The notes under the pieces: model-generated | The model's input: only the letters and a program-made list of their open reading frames with translations | Told to the model about the DNA's origin: nothing | The model's database searches: none | NCBI GenBank assembly: GCA_903907075.1 | Contig: CAIVMQ010000034.1 | Coordinates: 1-64,000 of the forward strand | Length of the DNA stretch: 64,000 bases | Direction: 5' to 3' | Origin: an uncultured Bacteroidia bacterium | GTDB lineage: Bacteria; Bacteroidota; Bacteroidia; Bacteroidales; Prolixibacteraceae | Part shown: one piece after another, positions 1-7,846 of the stretch | Layout of the letters: each line of letters starts with the position of its first letter | Position numbering within the stretch: the first letter of the stretch is position 1 | Position numbers and translations under genes: made by a program

Positions 1-1
1 A

Positions 2-538
2 GCTAGGGAATTAAAGTTGTCAGAACGAGCAATTCGGACTTCGCTAAAAAGGTTAAAATCGACCAACGAAGTGACCATCGAATCGACCAACAGTTTTAGT
101 GTCGTAACGATCTGTAATTGGGGACTATATCAAAGAGGAGAAGATGACCAACAACTAACTAAACGACCAACAGATCGACCAGCAAACGACCAACCAGTGA
201 CCACATACAAGAAGTTAAGAAGTAAAGAAGATAATAGTAATGTCATTTTTGAAGAGTTTAGGAAGGCATTTCCTGGCACTAAAAGAGGATTTAGTACAGA
301 ATTGGAAAACTTTCTGAAAAACAATGATCCTAAAATAGCCCATTTACTTAAACCTGCACTTGAAAGGGAAAAGCAACACCGGGCAAAGTGCGTTGAGTTA
401 AAAACCTTTGTTCCTGAATGGAAAAACCTTTCAACATGGATTAACTCTAAATCATGGGAAACCGAATTTTCAGAAATCAATTCAGGTGCATCAAAAACAA
501 ACCCTAAAAACCAATTAAATTTTAGATCAGAATGGTAA
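2..538 (+). CDS. Phage-type replication initiation/organiser protein, C-terminal part (5' end outside window)
   Basis: The reading frame is open to the left edge, so the true start lies before the window; a TTG at 17 is only an internal codon. The first 40 residues resemble the end of a winged-helix DNA-binding domain seen in phage replication initiators (SERAIRTSLKRLKS, then a stretch ending VVTICNWGLYQ). Next comes a polar, low-complexity linker rich in T, D, R and Q, and then a C-terminal helical region. The stop overlaps the start of the DnaB-type helicase by 7 nt, so the two are translated together, as in phage replication modules. The role (origin recognition or helicase loading) is inferred from fold resemblance and from this neighbour; no catalytic motif is visible. 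Confidence 0.6.
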   Translation, partial: ARELKLSERAIRTSLKRLKSTNEVTIESTNSFSVVTICNWGLYQRGEDDQQLTKRPTDRPANDQPVTTYKKLRSKEDNSNVIFEEFRKAFPGTKRGFSTELENFLKNNDPKIAHLLKPALEREKQHRAKCVELKTFVPEWKNLSTWINSKSWETEFSEINSGASKTNPKNQLNFRSEW

Positions 539-1905
539 GACAAACCAAAACAAACAATTTATCCAAAGTTCCGCCGCAAAACTTAGACGTTGAGGCTGCC
601 GTTATTGGTTCCTTAATGTTGGAAGCGGACGCAATCCACAAAGTAGCCGGAATAATAAACGAAGATTCTTTTTACTTACAATCCCACCAACAGGTATTTA
701 AAGCGATCAAAACCCTTTCGGCGACCAACAGCCCAATAGACATTATAACAGTGACAAATTCACTCAGGGCAACAAAGGAACTGGAACAGATAGGGGGTGC
801 AATGTTTGTGACGGGATTAACGGCCAATGTGGCAAGCGCGGCACACATCGAATACCACGCCCGGATAGTTCAACAGCTATACATTCAAAGGGAATTAATC
901 AAAATCGGATCGGAAACCATTGCAGAGGCCTATGACGAAGGAGCCGATATAGAGGACTTGATAGGTTCTGCAAAACGTAAAATATCAGCCATCGAAGATA
1001 ATTCAAACGGAGCAAGAACCGGACAGAGTCACTCAGATGTGTTTTTAAGAACAATATTAGAACTCGAGGCAGATTGTAATGAATACGCCAAAGGAAAACA
1101 ACCGGGCATAACAACCGGATTCAATTCACTAAACAACGCAACAGGAGGATGGCGCAATACAAACCTTATTATATTAGCTTCACGCCCGGCAGTAGGAAAA
1201 ACATCTTTAGCCCTTCATTTAGCAAAAACAGCAGCAAGGTCAGGCAAATGGGTCAACTTCTATTCTCTTGAAATGACTGCAACAGACTTACAGCGTATTA
1301 TGTTAGCAGGAGAAACCAATATAAACAGAACCGCACTAAGGGATGGATCACTAACAGAACAGGATTGGGATAGAATAAATACAGCCTCAATCAGTTTTGA
1401 AAAACTACCCATACTTTGGAATGATACCGCAGGATTAACCGCTGCAACAATACGGGCCAACACGATTCGAAACCATAAGGCAGGTAAGTGCGACTTAGTA
1501 ATCATTGACTATTTACAACTAATCAACCCACTTGATAAACGGGCCATCAGAGAGCAACAGATCAGTGAAATCAGCCGGACACTAAAGGGGATAGCCTTAT
1601 CTGAAAATATACCCGTTATCTGTTTATCCCAATTGAACAGAGCAGCTGCCGATAGTGAGAAACCACAACTTCAACACCTCAGGGAATCAGGAGCCATTGA
1701 ACAGGACGCCGACATAGCTATATTTCCTTACAGGTCTGACGGTAAATATATTTTATCAATAGGTAAGAACCGCAGGGGTAAGATCGGGGATATAGAAATC
1801 TTTGCAAATGATCAAATGACAGCTTTTGCAGACAGCCCGCCGGTAAACTTCACGAGGTGCAATCCAAATCAGCAAATTGAGACGGATAAAGGCAACCCGT
1901 TTTAA
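532..1905 (+). CDS. dnaB: DnaB-family replicative DNA helicase, probably phage- or element-encoded
   Basis: This 457-residue protein has the DnaB layout. An N-terminal helical domain (about 15-115) begins PPQNLDVEAAVIGSLMLE. A linker follows, then a RecA-like ATPase core from about 185. Walker A is RPAVGKTS at 218-225, Walker B is the LVIIDYLQL segment near 320, and the conserved HLRESGAIEQDAD segment is near 397-410. It would unwind DNA 5'-3' ahead of a replication fork. The translational overlap with the preceding phage-type initiator, and the position beside a tRNA gene, suggest it belongs to an integrated element rather than being the host dnaB. I cannot see a host copy to compare, so that part is inference; the helicase assignment is firm. 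Confidence 0.9.
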   Translation: MVRQTKTNNLSKVPPQNLDVEAAVIGSLMLEADAIHKVAGIINEDSFYLQSHQQVFKAIKTLSATNSPIDIITVTNSLRATKELEQIGGAMFVTGLTANVASAAHIEYHARIVQQLYIQRELIKIGSETIAEAYDEGADIEDLIGSAKRKISAIEDNSNGARTGQSHSDVFLRTILELEADCNEYAKGKQPGITTGFNSLNNATGGWRNTNLIILASRPAVGKTSLALHLAKTAARSGKWVNFYSLEMTATDLQRIMLAGETNINRTALRDGSLTEQDWDRINTASISFEKLPILWNDTAGLTAATIRANTIRNHKAGKCDLVIIDYLQLINPLDKRAIREQQISEISRTLKGIALSENIPVICLSQLNRAAADSEKPQLQHLRESGAIEQDADIAIFPYRSDGKYILSIGKNRRGKIGDIEIFANDQMTAFADSPPVNFTRCNPNQQIETDKGNPF

Positions 1906-2784
1906 GGTAAGCGCAACAGTAAACCAAATTTAATTCAGGGGGTGGATTACAACACCATCCCTTTGAAGAAACAAACAGGCGGATGACAAAGTCAACACCC
2001 CACCCCACCGGATTACAGATTGTAACAAAAAAATAAAATTAAGTTGAGGCGGTACAATCCGACACGCTCGGCACTGGTACCATCAGGAAGGGGAAGGGGA
2101 GGTCTGAAGGATTGATCAAGCTCTCAAACCACGTCGGTAGAAACATTAACACGAAATTGATTTCTGAAGCTTTGGGGGGGTAAGCTATAATCACACTTAA
2201 AATAATTCAAATGAACTTGAAAAAATATCAAATCAAAATAATATAATTTGAAACTTTCGGAAATTGTCAGGGGATTACGAACGGAATAATTCAAACAAGG
2301 CCACCAATTATATGCTATTAGCAACTATTGATAAACAAACATACTTTGCGCCCACTTTGAAAAGATAGTGCCTTTAATGGCCATATTTGACCAAATGCGG
2401 AACGGGGCAAAAATTCAATTATTTTTTTGTAACTTTGTAGGGGTACCGATAGAACCCCCACAAATGGAAGGTATATTTTATAAATATTCAGGAACAAAAC
2501 CGCGTAAAAGCACTGCCATAAGGTCAAAAAGGACTGATAATTCATACATTATGTATAATAGTAATTATAATTACATAAAGCACTCATAAACAACGTATTA
2601 AAATAAGTTCTATTTAACGTAATACTAGTTTTAGGACACAATTAACATAATATAATTTATTGTTTAATAAATATTGTGCACCCGGACGTAAAAGTCCAAA
2701 AATCAGCAATAAACACAATTATTGAAAATTAAATTTTGTTGAGTACAAAAAGGGATGTTTTACAAATGTTTGACAAACCACCAA
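1906..2784. other. Gene-poor stretch at the end of the putative integrated element
   Basis: About 880 bases with no convincing gene. Short open frames on both strands have no recognisable protein and no family resemblance. It holds a GC-richer patch (about 1930-2180) followed by AT-rich sequence. It also holds an imperfect 11-bp inverted repeat with a 9-nt loop at 2434-2464 (one A-C mismatch) overlapping a -7-like TAACTTTG at 2430-2437, and a small GGAC/GTCC hairpin near 2695. This may be the non-coding end of an element or decayed sequence. No integrase is visible here. Confidence 0.4.
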
Positions 2785-2827
2785 AAGAAAAAAGGTTAAC
2801 CTGCTAAAAATATGCTAGTTAACCTTT
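2785..2827 (-). terminator. Rho-independent terminator of tRNA-Arg
   Basis: A perfect 10-bp stem, AAAGGTTAAC at 2791-2800 against GTTAACCTTT at 2818-2827, encloses a 17-nt loop. Read on the minus strand it ends in a T-rich run. It starts 17 nt past the tRNA 3' end, so it most likely stops tRNA transcription before it enters the neighbouring element. Confidence 0.75.
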
Positions 2828-2844
2828 CTTAAAATCTCAAATAG

Positions 2845-2918
2845 TGACCCAATCTGGGATCGAACCAGAAACCTACAGCTTAGAAGGCTGTTGCTCTATC
2901 CAATTGAGCTATTGGGCC
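2845..2918 (-). tRNA. tRNA-Arg (anticodon UCU)
   Basis: A 74-nt cloverleaf on the minus strand. The acceptor stem is GGCCCAA against TTGGGTC (one G-U pair). The D arm is GCTC/GAGC. The anticodon arm is ACAGC/GCTGT around CTTCTAA, giving anticodon TCT. The T arm is TCTGG/CCAGA with loop TTCGATC. The CCA end is not encoded. Its 3' end faces the phage-like replication genes, the usual orientation for a tRNA used as an integration target. Confidence 0.95.
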
Positions 2919-2942
2919 ATCAAATTAGTGGCACAAAAGTAT

Positions 2943-2979
2943 AAAAAATCCCCAAATGCCGAGACATCATGGGGATTTT
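2943..2979 (-). terminator. Terminator downstream of asnA
   Basis: AAAATCCCC at 2945-2953 pairs perfectly with GGGGATTTT at 2971-2979 around a 17-nt loop. On the minus strand the stem is followed by T residues, fitting a Rho-independent terminator for the asnA transcript. Confidence 0.75.
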
Positions 2980-3073
2980 AATTTTAGTAACAAAAACCAA
3001 CCTCTTTGGTTGATAGCTTGACAGTGTGTTTTCGAAGATTAGTGCGTACCGGAAAAATACGTAATACACGCTA

Positions 3074-4108
3074 CTACACCATAAAAATATTGTGTTCGGC
3101 GCATTGCTGAACCATCTCTTCAGGCCATAGACTCGCCTGAACCTCTCCGATATGCGCCTTACGCAGAAGATACATACATAGACGCGATTGACCAATACCA
3201 CCGCCAATAGAGAGTGGTAATTCACCATTAAGCAGCTTTTTATGAAACAGTAGCTCTTTACGCTCCGAAAATCCGGTTATTGCCAACTGACGCAATAACG
3301 CCTCCTTATCGACACGAATTCCCATCGACGATATCTCGAGCGATTGTTGCAATATCGGATTCCAGATCACGATATCACCGTTAAGCCCTTTAAAACCATC
3401 TGAATTGTCTGTTGTCCAGTCGTCGTAATCAGGAGCACGGCCATCGTGTTTCTGACCATTTGAGAGCGCACCACCTATGCCAATAATAAATACAGCACCA
3501 TATTGTTTTGCAACTTCAAACTCACGCTCCTTCGCACTAAGTTTAGGATATCGTTGAACCAACTCTTCCGCATGGACAAAATGAATCTCCTCTGGAAGCA
3601 AAGGTTTTATAGTCGGATAATTCTCATAGACCACAAACTCTGTTCGTAACAGTACCGAATAGATCTGTCCAACCACTTTCTTAAGGTACTCCAGGCTCCT
3701 CTGCTGGCTCATAAGCACCTTTTCCCAGTCCCATTGATCGACATAGAGTGAGTGAATATTTGAGAGCTCCTCATCGGCACGTATTGCATTCATATCGGTA
3801 TAGATACCATATCCGGCAGGTATTCCATATTGGGCAAGCATCAGACGCTTCCATTTTGCCAGAGAATGAACAACTTCAGCTTTGGCATCGTTCATTTCAC
3901 GAACAGCAAACGTAACTGCTCGCTCGACCCCATTAAGATCATCGTTGATCCCTGTCCCTTTTAGGACAAATAGGGGTGCTGTAACCCTGCGCAGCCGCAA
4001 TTCTGCAGATAGGTTTTCCTGAAAGAAATCCTTTACAAACTTTATCGCTTTCTCAGTCTGCTTTAAATCCAACTTAGCCTTATAGTTTTCGGGAAAAAAA
4101 AGTTTCAT
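3074..4108 (-). CDS. asnA: Aspartate-ammonia ligase (AsnA)
   Basis: Ammonia-dependent asparagine synthetase, converting aspartate, ammonia and ATP to asparagine, AMP and PPi in the cytoplasm. The 344-residue length matches the family (about 330-345). It has the AsnA pattern of a class II aminoacyl-tRNA-synthetase-like fold: a start with FFPENYKAKLDLKQTEKAI, LFVLKGTGINDDLNG near 48-62, the HSLAKWKRLML segment near 81, the SLYVDQWDWEK segment near 120, and the glycine-rich GGGIGQSRLCMYLL near the C terminus. It has its own terminator. Gaps of 88 nt or more on both sides suggest it is transcribed alone. Confidence 0.95.
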   Translation of the reverse strand: MKLFFPENYKAKLDLKQTEKAIKFVKDFFQENLSAELRLRRVTAPLFVLKGTGINDDLNGVERAVTFAVREMNDAKAEVVHSLAKWKRLMLAQYGIPAGYGIYTDMNAIRADEELSNIHSLYVDQWDWEKVLMSQQRSLEYLKKVVGQIYSVLLRTEFVVYENYPTIKPLLPEEIHFVHAEELVQRYPKLSAKEREFEVAKQYGAVFIIGIGGALSNGQKHDGRAPDYDDWTTDNSDGFKGLNGDIVIWNPILQQSLEISSMGIRVDKEALLRQLAITGFSERKELLFHKKLLNGELPLSIGGGIGQSRLCMYLLRKAHIGEVQASLWPEEMVQQCAEHNIFMV

Positions 4109-4196
4109 GTCGTTTATCGTTTTGTTTTATTGGGACAATGTTACAAATTATTGAGCTAATGGATAAACAGTTTAATGTAAATTAACCAAAAAATGG

Positions 4197-5459
4197 CTAA
4201 TCAAAACGTATTGCTTTATCGGGTTCGATTCGAGTAACATACCACGAAGGAACGAGGAGCATTAATAAGGTGACAATAACTGTTCCTGCATTTAGCATTA
4301 GCAGATGCGAGATCTTTAGATTTATAGGTACCGTATTGAGATAATACGAAGAAGGATCGAGTTTAAAGATTCCGAATTTGGTTTGGAGCAGGCAGAATGC
4401 TATGGCTACAATATTGCCCCACAGCATACCACGTACGATTAAAAATGTTGATATATAGATAAATATCTTACGAATACTCCAATTTTCGCTCCCCACAGCT
4501 TTTAATATTCCGATCATGGTGGTCCGTTCAAGCATCAGAATAAGTAATCCACTTACCATATTAAATCCGGCTACCAGGATTATCAGACCAAGAATAATCC
4601 AAACATTCATATCTAACAGGTTAAGCCAATCGAAGATCTGTGGATATTTGGATGTAATGGCAATAGGGCGAAGCACCGTTTCATCCTCTTTAGAATATTT
4701 AAGGGTGAGTCGGCGAATCTGTTGAGTAAGCGGCCCAATTTGATTAAAATCATTCACCGAGATCTCAAAACCACTAATCTGGTCGGGGGTCCAGTCATTT
4801 AATTTACGCACATGTGAAATATCGGCCAACACAAAAAGACGATCAAACTCTTCAAGACTTGTGGAGAAGATTCCGCAGATTTTAAATTTACGCATCTTCT
4901 GGGTCTTAGACTCTTCATTGAGGAAATAGGTAAAGAGAGGATCACCAACTTTAAGTTTAAGTAAGGCGGCCACTTGCTGCGAGATGAGAACATCGTCATT
5001 CCTGCTTGAGTCCGAGATCGCGAAAAGTCTCCCTTCGACAAGGCTCTGCTTAAAAAATGACCAGTCAAAATCTGAGCTTACCCCTTTGAGAACGATACCA
5101 TGGATCTCATCCTGGGTCTTTATAATGCCAGGTTGAGTAGCAAAAATCTGAAGACCCTTTATCCCCTTTATTTTAGCGAGTTCGGATAACCAGGGTTGAT
5201 ACTTTGATACTGGTGCTGTCTCGTAGGATGAGTTTGAATCGTAATTAACAAGCTGTATATGAGAACCGAATCCGATCACTTTATTGCGAATCTCCTGCTT
5301 AAATCCGGTTACTACGGCTACCGAAAGAATCATCACAAAAAGGCCAAAGGCGATTCCAAAAACAGCAAACGACACAATCGATTCAGAGAACTTCCTGGAA
5401 GTCCCCCGGGCAGAAAAGATGCGGCGGGCTATGAATAATTCTGTATTGAGTTGAGACAC
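4197..5459 (-). CDS. LolC/LolE-type ABC transporter permease (lipoprotein release, FtsX superfamily)
   Basis: A 420-residue inner-membrane protein with the four-helix LolC/E topology: one helix near 28-52, a large periplasmic MacB-like core domain (about 55-265), and three helices after about 280. The N terminus (NTELFIARRIFSARG) and the SVAVVTGFKQEIRNKV segment after helix 1 are typical of the Bacteroidota Lol permease family. With an ATPase it would extract lipoproteins from the inner membrane. No ATPase gene is adjacent. The start is a GTG; no good ATG precedes it. It diverges from rsmA. Confidence 0.85.
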   Translation of the reverse strand: MSQLNTELFIARRIFSARGTSRKFSESIVSFAVFGIAFGLFVMILSVAVVTGFKQEIRNKVIGFGSHIQLVNYDSNSSYETAPVSKYQPWLSELAKIKGIKGLQIFATQPGIIKTQDEIHGIVLKGVSSDFDWSFFKQSLVEGRLFAISDSSRNDDVLISQQVAALLKLKVGDPLFTYFLNEESKTQKMRKFKICGIFSTSLEEFDRLFVLADISHVRKLNDWTPDQISGFEISVNDFNQIGPLTQQIRRLTLKYSKEDETVLRPIAITSKYPQIFDWLNLLDMNVWIILGLIILVAGFNMVSGLLILMLERTTMIGILKAVGSENWSIRKIFIYISTFLIVRGMLWGNIVAIAFCLLQTKFGIFKLDPSSYYLNTVPINLKISHLLMLNAGTVIVTLLMLLVPSWYVTRIEPDKAIRFD

Positions 5460-5584
5460 GTGATCTTCTTTGGTGTAAAAGTAGCGATTTTTTGTATTTA
5501 CATTTGTACTTTTGACCCCGGACCAGGTAAATTGTTGATTTTTGACAATTGCCGATCTGAAAATATTTCAATCAATAATTCAGG

Positions 5585-6373
5585 ATGATAGTTAGGCCAA
5601 AGAAAAGTTTAGGACAGCATTTTCTAACCGATAAGAACATTGCCAAAGATATTGTTGCACTTCTAAAAGCAGACAACCTCACGAAGGTACTTGAGATAGG
5701 TCCGGGAATGGGTGTTCTTACAAATTTCCTCCTTGAAAATTCAGCCTACGAAACCTCTGTTATTGAGATCGATTCGGAATCTGTTGATTACCTTAATGAC
5801 CATTTTCCACAGCTCAAAGATCGGATCATATTTGGTGATTTTCTGCGAATCGATCTTGCAGAAAAGATCTCTGCACAACCCTTTGCACTAATAGGTAATC
5901 TCCCCTACAATATATCATCACAGATATTTTTTAAGGTACTTGAAAATAAAGAACTTATACCTGAGATCGTTTGCATGCTTCAAAAAGAGGTCGCCAAGCG
6001 AATCGCATCAGGTCCAGGATCAAAAGTTTATGGTATTTTAAGTGTTTTCCTTCAGGCATGGTATACAATAGAATATTTAATCGATGTACCACCACACGTT
6101 TTTGATCCCCCGCCAAAAGTGCAATCAGCGGTAATTCGCCTAACGGCCAATGGAAGAACCGAATTAGGATGCAACGAAAAATTATTTTTTAAAGTTGTCA
6201 AACAGTCGTTTAATCAGAGGCGTAAAATGCTACGAAACAGCATTAAAGGATTCTCGCCTCGTATCGATGAGCTCGATCCGGTATTATTAACCCGACGCCC
6301 TGAACAGCTTTCTGTTGCCGAATTTATTGATCTAACAAATAGTATAGAGCAGCTAATGGCTGCCCCTATTTAA
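5585..6373 (+). CDS. rsmA: 16S rRNA dimethyladenosine transferase (RsmA/KsgA)
   Basis: Dimethylates the two adjacent adenosines of helix 45 in 16S rRNA, using SAM, late in small-subunit assembly. The 262-residue protein opens with KKSLGQHFLTDKNIA. SAM motif I is LEIGPGMGVLT (about 37-47), the acidic residue after it is in VIEIDSE (about 60), and the catalytic motif IV is NLPYNI (about 104-109). The C-terminal helical domain contains the SFNQRRKMLRNSIKG block. All expected motifs are present. Confidence 0.96.
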   Translation: MIVRPKKSLGQHFLTDKNIAKDIVALLKADNLTKVLEIGPGMGVLTNFLLENSAYETSVIEIDSESVDYLNDHFPQLKDRIIFGDFLRIDLAEKISAQPFALIGNLPYNISSQIFFKVLENKELIPEIVCMLQKEVAKRIASGPGSKVYGILSVFLQAWYTIEYLIDVPPHVFDPPPKVQSAVIRLTANGRTELGCNEKLFFKVVKQSFNQRRKMLRNSIKGFSPRIDELDPVLLTRRPEQLSVAEFIDLTNSIEQLMAAPI

Positions 6374-6438
6374 CGCCTCATTACTATCAGTTAAGCAATT
6401 AACACTTCGTTTGCTAGCCAAAGTTTCCCAAAGTTGTT

Positions 6439-7689
6439 TTAAACGGTATTCATTGCATCAACCGGATCAAGATGAGCTGCTGCTCGGGCAGGAACCACAC
6501 CTGCAATTAAGCCGATAACAATACTTATTATAAGACCTGTCATTATATTTCCTATCGTTAAGATCAGGTTAAAATCAAATGTGCGCCGCACCATAAAGGT
6601 AAGCACATAGATAATTATAAGACCTATTATTCCGCCAATAAGGGATAGTACGCTTGCTTCAAAGAGAAATTCAAGCAGTATAAATCTGCTTTTTGCCCCG
6701 AGGGCTTTTTGCAATCCTATTAGCTTAGTTCGTTCCTTAACAGAAACAAACATGATATTTGCGATTCCAAAGCCACCAACTAGGATAGCAAATCCTCCGA
6801 TAATCCACCCTGCAATATTAAAGACTTTAAATAACCCTTCGAGTTGACCGGAGAGGAGGCTTACCTCATTAAGGGCAAAATTATTTTCTGCCGATGGCTT
6901 GATCCTTCTTATCGAGCGCATAATCCCCTCTAGTTCTTCAGAAAGTCGTGCCGCCGTGATATCCTCCTTCCCTTTAACGATAATACTCTGTCCCATTTCT
7001 GCTCGGGGATCAACCATTCGGGCAGCAAGTTTTGCAGGTATCAATACCCGTTTATCCATGCTTGTACCTAAAATATCATCTCCCATTTTCTCAAATACAC
7101 CCAATACCAAGAGATTAAATCCCTGTATCTTGATTGCTTTTCCGATTGGAGAAACACCCGCAAACAATTGATCTGCAATATCAGATCCTAACATCGCAAA
7201 ATTAGCTCCCCCATTAAACTCCTGTTCGGTAAGTGGTCTGCCAGTGTTAATTTTCAGGCTCCATGTTTCAATCAATCCACTTGAAGCTCCAAGTACCTCT
7301 ACATTTTCGGCATTGCTATTGCCACTCTTTATCGTTTTATTAAATCCATAATTAAAAACTGCATAGTGCGCCAATCCAGACCTGCGAAGTATCTCCTGTG
7401 TTTCAGCAAGTTCCGGAACGGGTCTATTTAAATATTTCCACCAAGGATATTCTGTTTCACCTGGAGGGGGTGCCCAAGGCCATTTCTGAACATAAATTAC
7501 ATTACTACCGAGTTTTGACATGCTCTCGCGGATAGTGCGCTCTAACGAATCGATAATTGTAAACACAGAAATTATGCAGAAGATTCCAATTGTGATCCCC
7601 AACAACGAGAGAAATGTTCGGAGTCGATTAACGACCAATGAATTATAGGCAAATTTAAAACTCTCGAGGACCAACCGAAAAATTAACAT
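6439..7689 (-). CDS. MacB-type ABC transporter permease without its own ATPase domain
   Basis: A 416-residue membrane protein made of a MacB periplasmic core domain plus FtsX domain. It has helix 1 near 18-42 (LRTFLSLLGITIGIFCIISV), a periplasmic region to about 285, and three helices from about 290 onward, ending in the family signature GVVPARAAAHLDPVDAM. Relatives act with a separate ATPase and a periplasmic adaptor to export peptides, macrolides or envelope components, or as mechanotransmission proteins. None of those partners is next to it here. It is convergent with rsmA and diverges from purH. The substrate cannot be told from the sequence. Confidence 0.85.
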   Translation of the reverse strand: MLIFRLVLESFKFAYNSLVVNRLRTFLSLLGITIGIFCIISVFTIIDSLERTIRESMSKLGSNVIYVQKWPWAPPPGETEYPWWKYLNRPVPELAETQEILRRSGLAHYAVFNYGFNKTIKSGNSNAENVEVLGASSGLIETWSLKINTGRPLTEQEFNGGANFAMLGSDIADQLFAGVSPIGKAIKIQGFNLLVLGVFEKMGDDILGTSMDKRVLIPAKLAARMVDPRAEMGQSIIVKGKEDITAARLSEELEGIMRSIRRIKPSAENNFALNEVSLLSGQLEGLFKVFNIAGWIIGGFAILVGGFGIANIMFVSVKERTKLIGLQKALGAKSRFILLEFLFEASVLSLIGGIIGLIIIYVLTFMVRRTFDFNLILTIGNIMTGLIISIVIGLIAGVVPARAAAHLDPVDAMNTV

Positions 7690-7813
7690 AGTGCTATTTT
7701 AATACCCTTTAAAATTAAAAATAATTTGGAATCAAATACTTATTTTTCCATTCCAATGATAAAAATTGAGTAAAACAGGCGAAAAAACAATGCAATAAAT
7801 TCAACCTTTTTAT

Positions 7814-7822
7814 TAGCTTTGC
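7814..7822 (+). promoter_or_regulatory. -7 promoter element upstream of purH
   Basis: TAGCTTTGC fits the Bacteroidota -7 consensus TAnnTTTG and lies 25 nt before the purH start. No clear TTTG -33 element is visible at the expected spacing. It probably drives purH and possibly the mre operon behind it. Confidence 0.5.
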
Positions 7823-7846
7823 ATAAAATTAGATAAGAATTTTAGA

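Noticed and set aside
130-543. 137-codon open frame on the minus strand
   Set aside because: It lies wholly opposite the replication-initiator frame, which has recognisable residues and couples to dnaB; the antisense product resembles nothing.
2124-2545. Two minus-strand open frames (66 and 75 codons) in the gene-poor stretch
   Set aside because: No ribosome-binding context or recognisable features; hydrophobic, aromatic-rich translations are typical of AT-rich non-coding DNA.
2845-2918. Possibility that the tRNA is broken by integration
   Set aside because: All arms pair properly and a terminator follows, so the gene looks functional.
5383-5571. 62-codon minus-strand open frame before the LolC/E-type gene
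   Set aside because: It overlaps the start of the permease gene in another frame and covers the divergent promoter region with rsmA.
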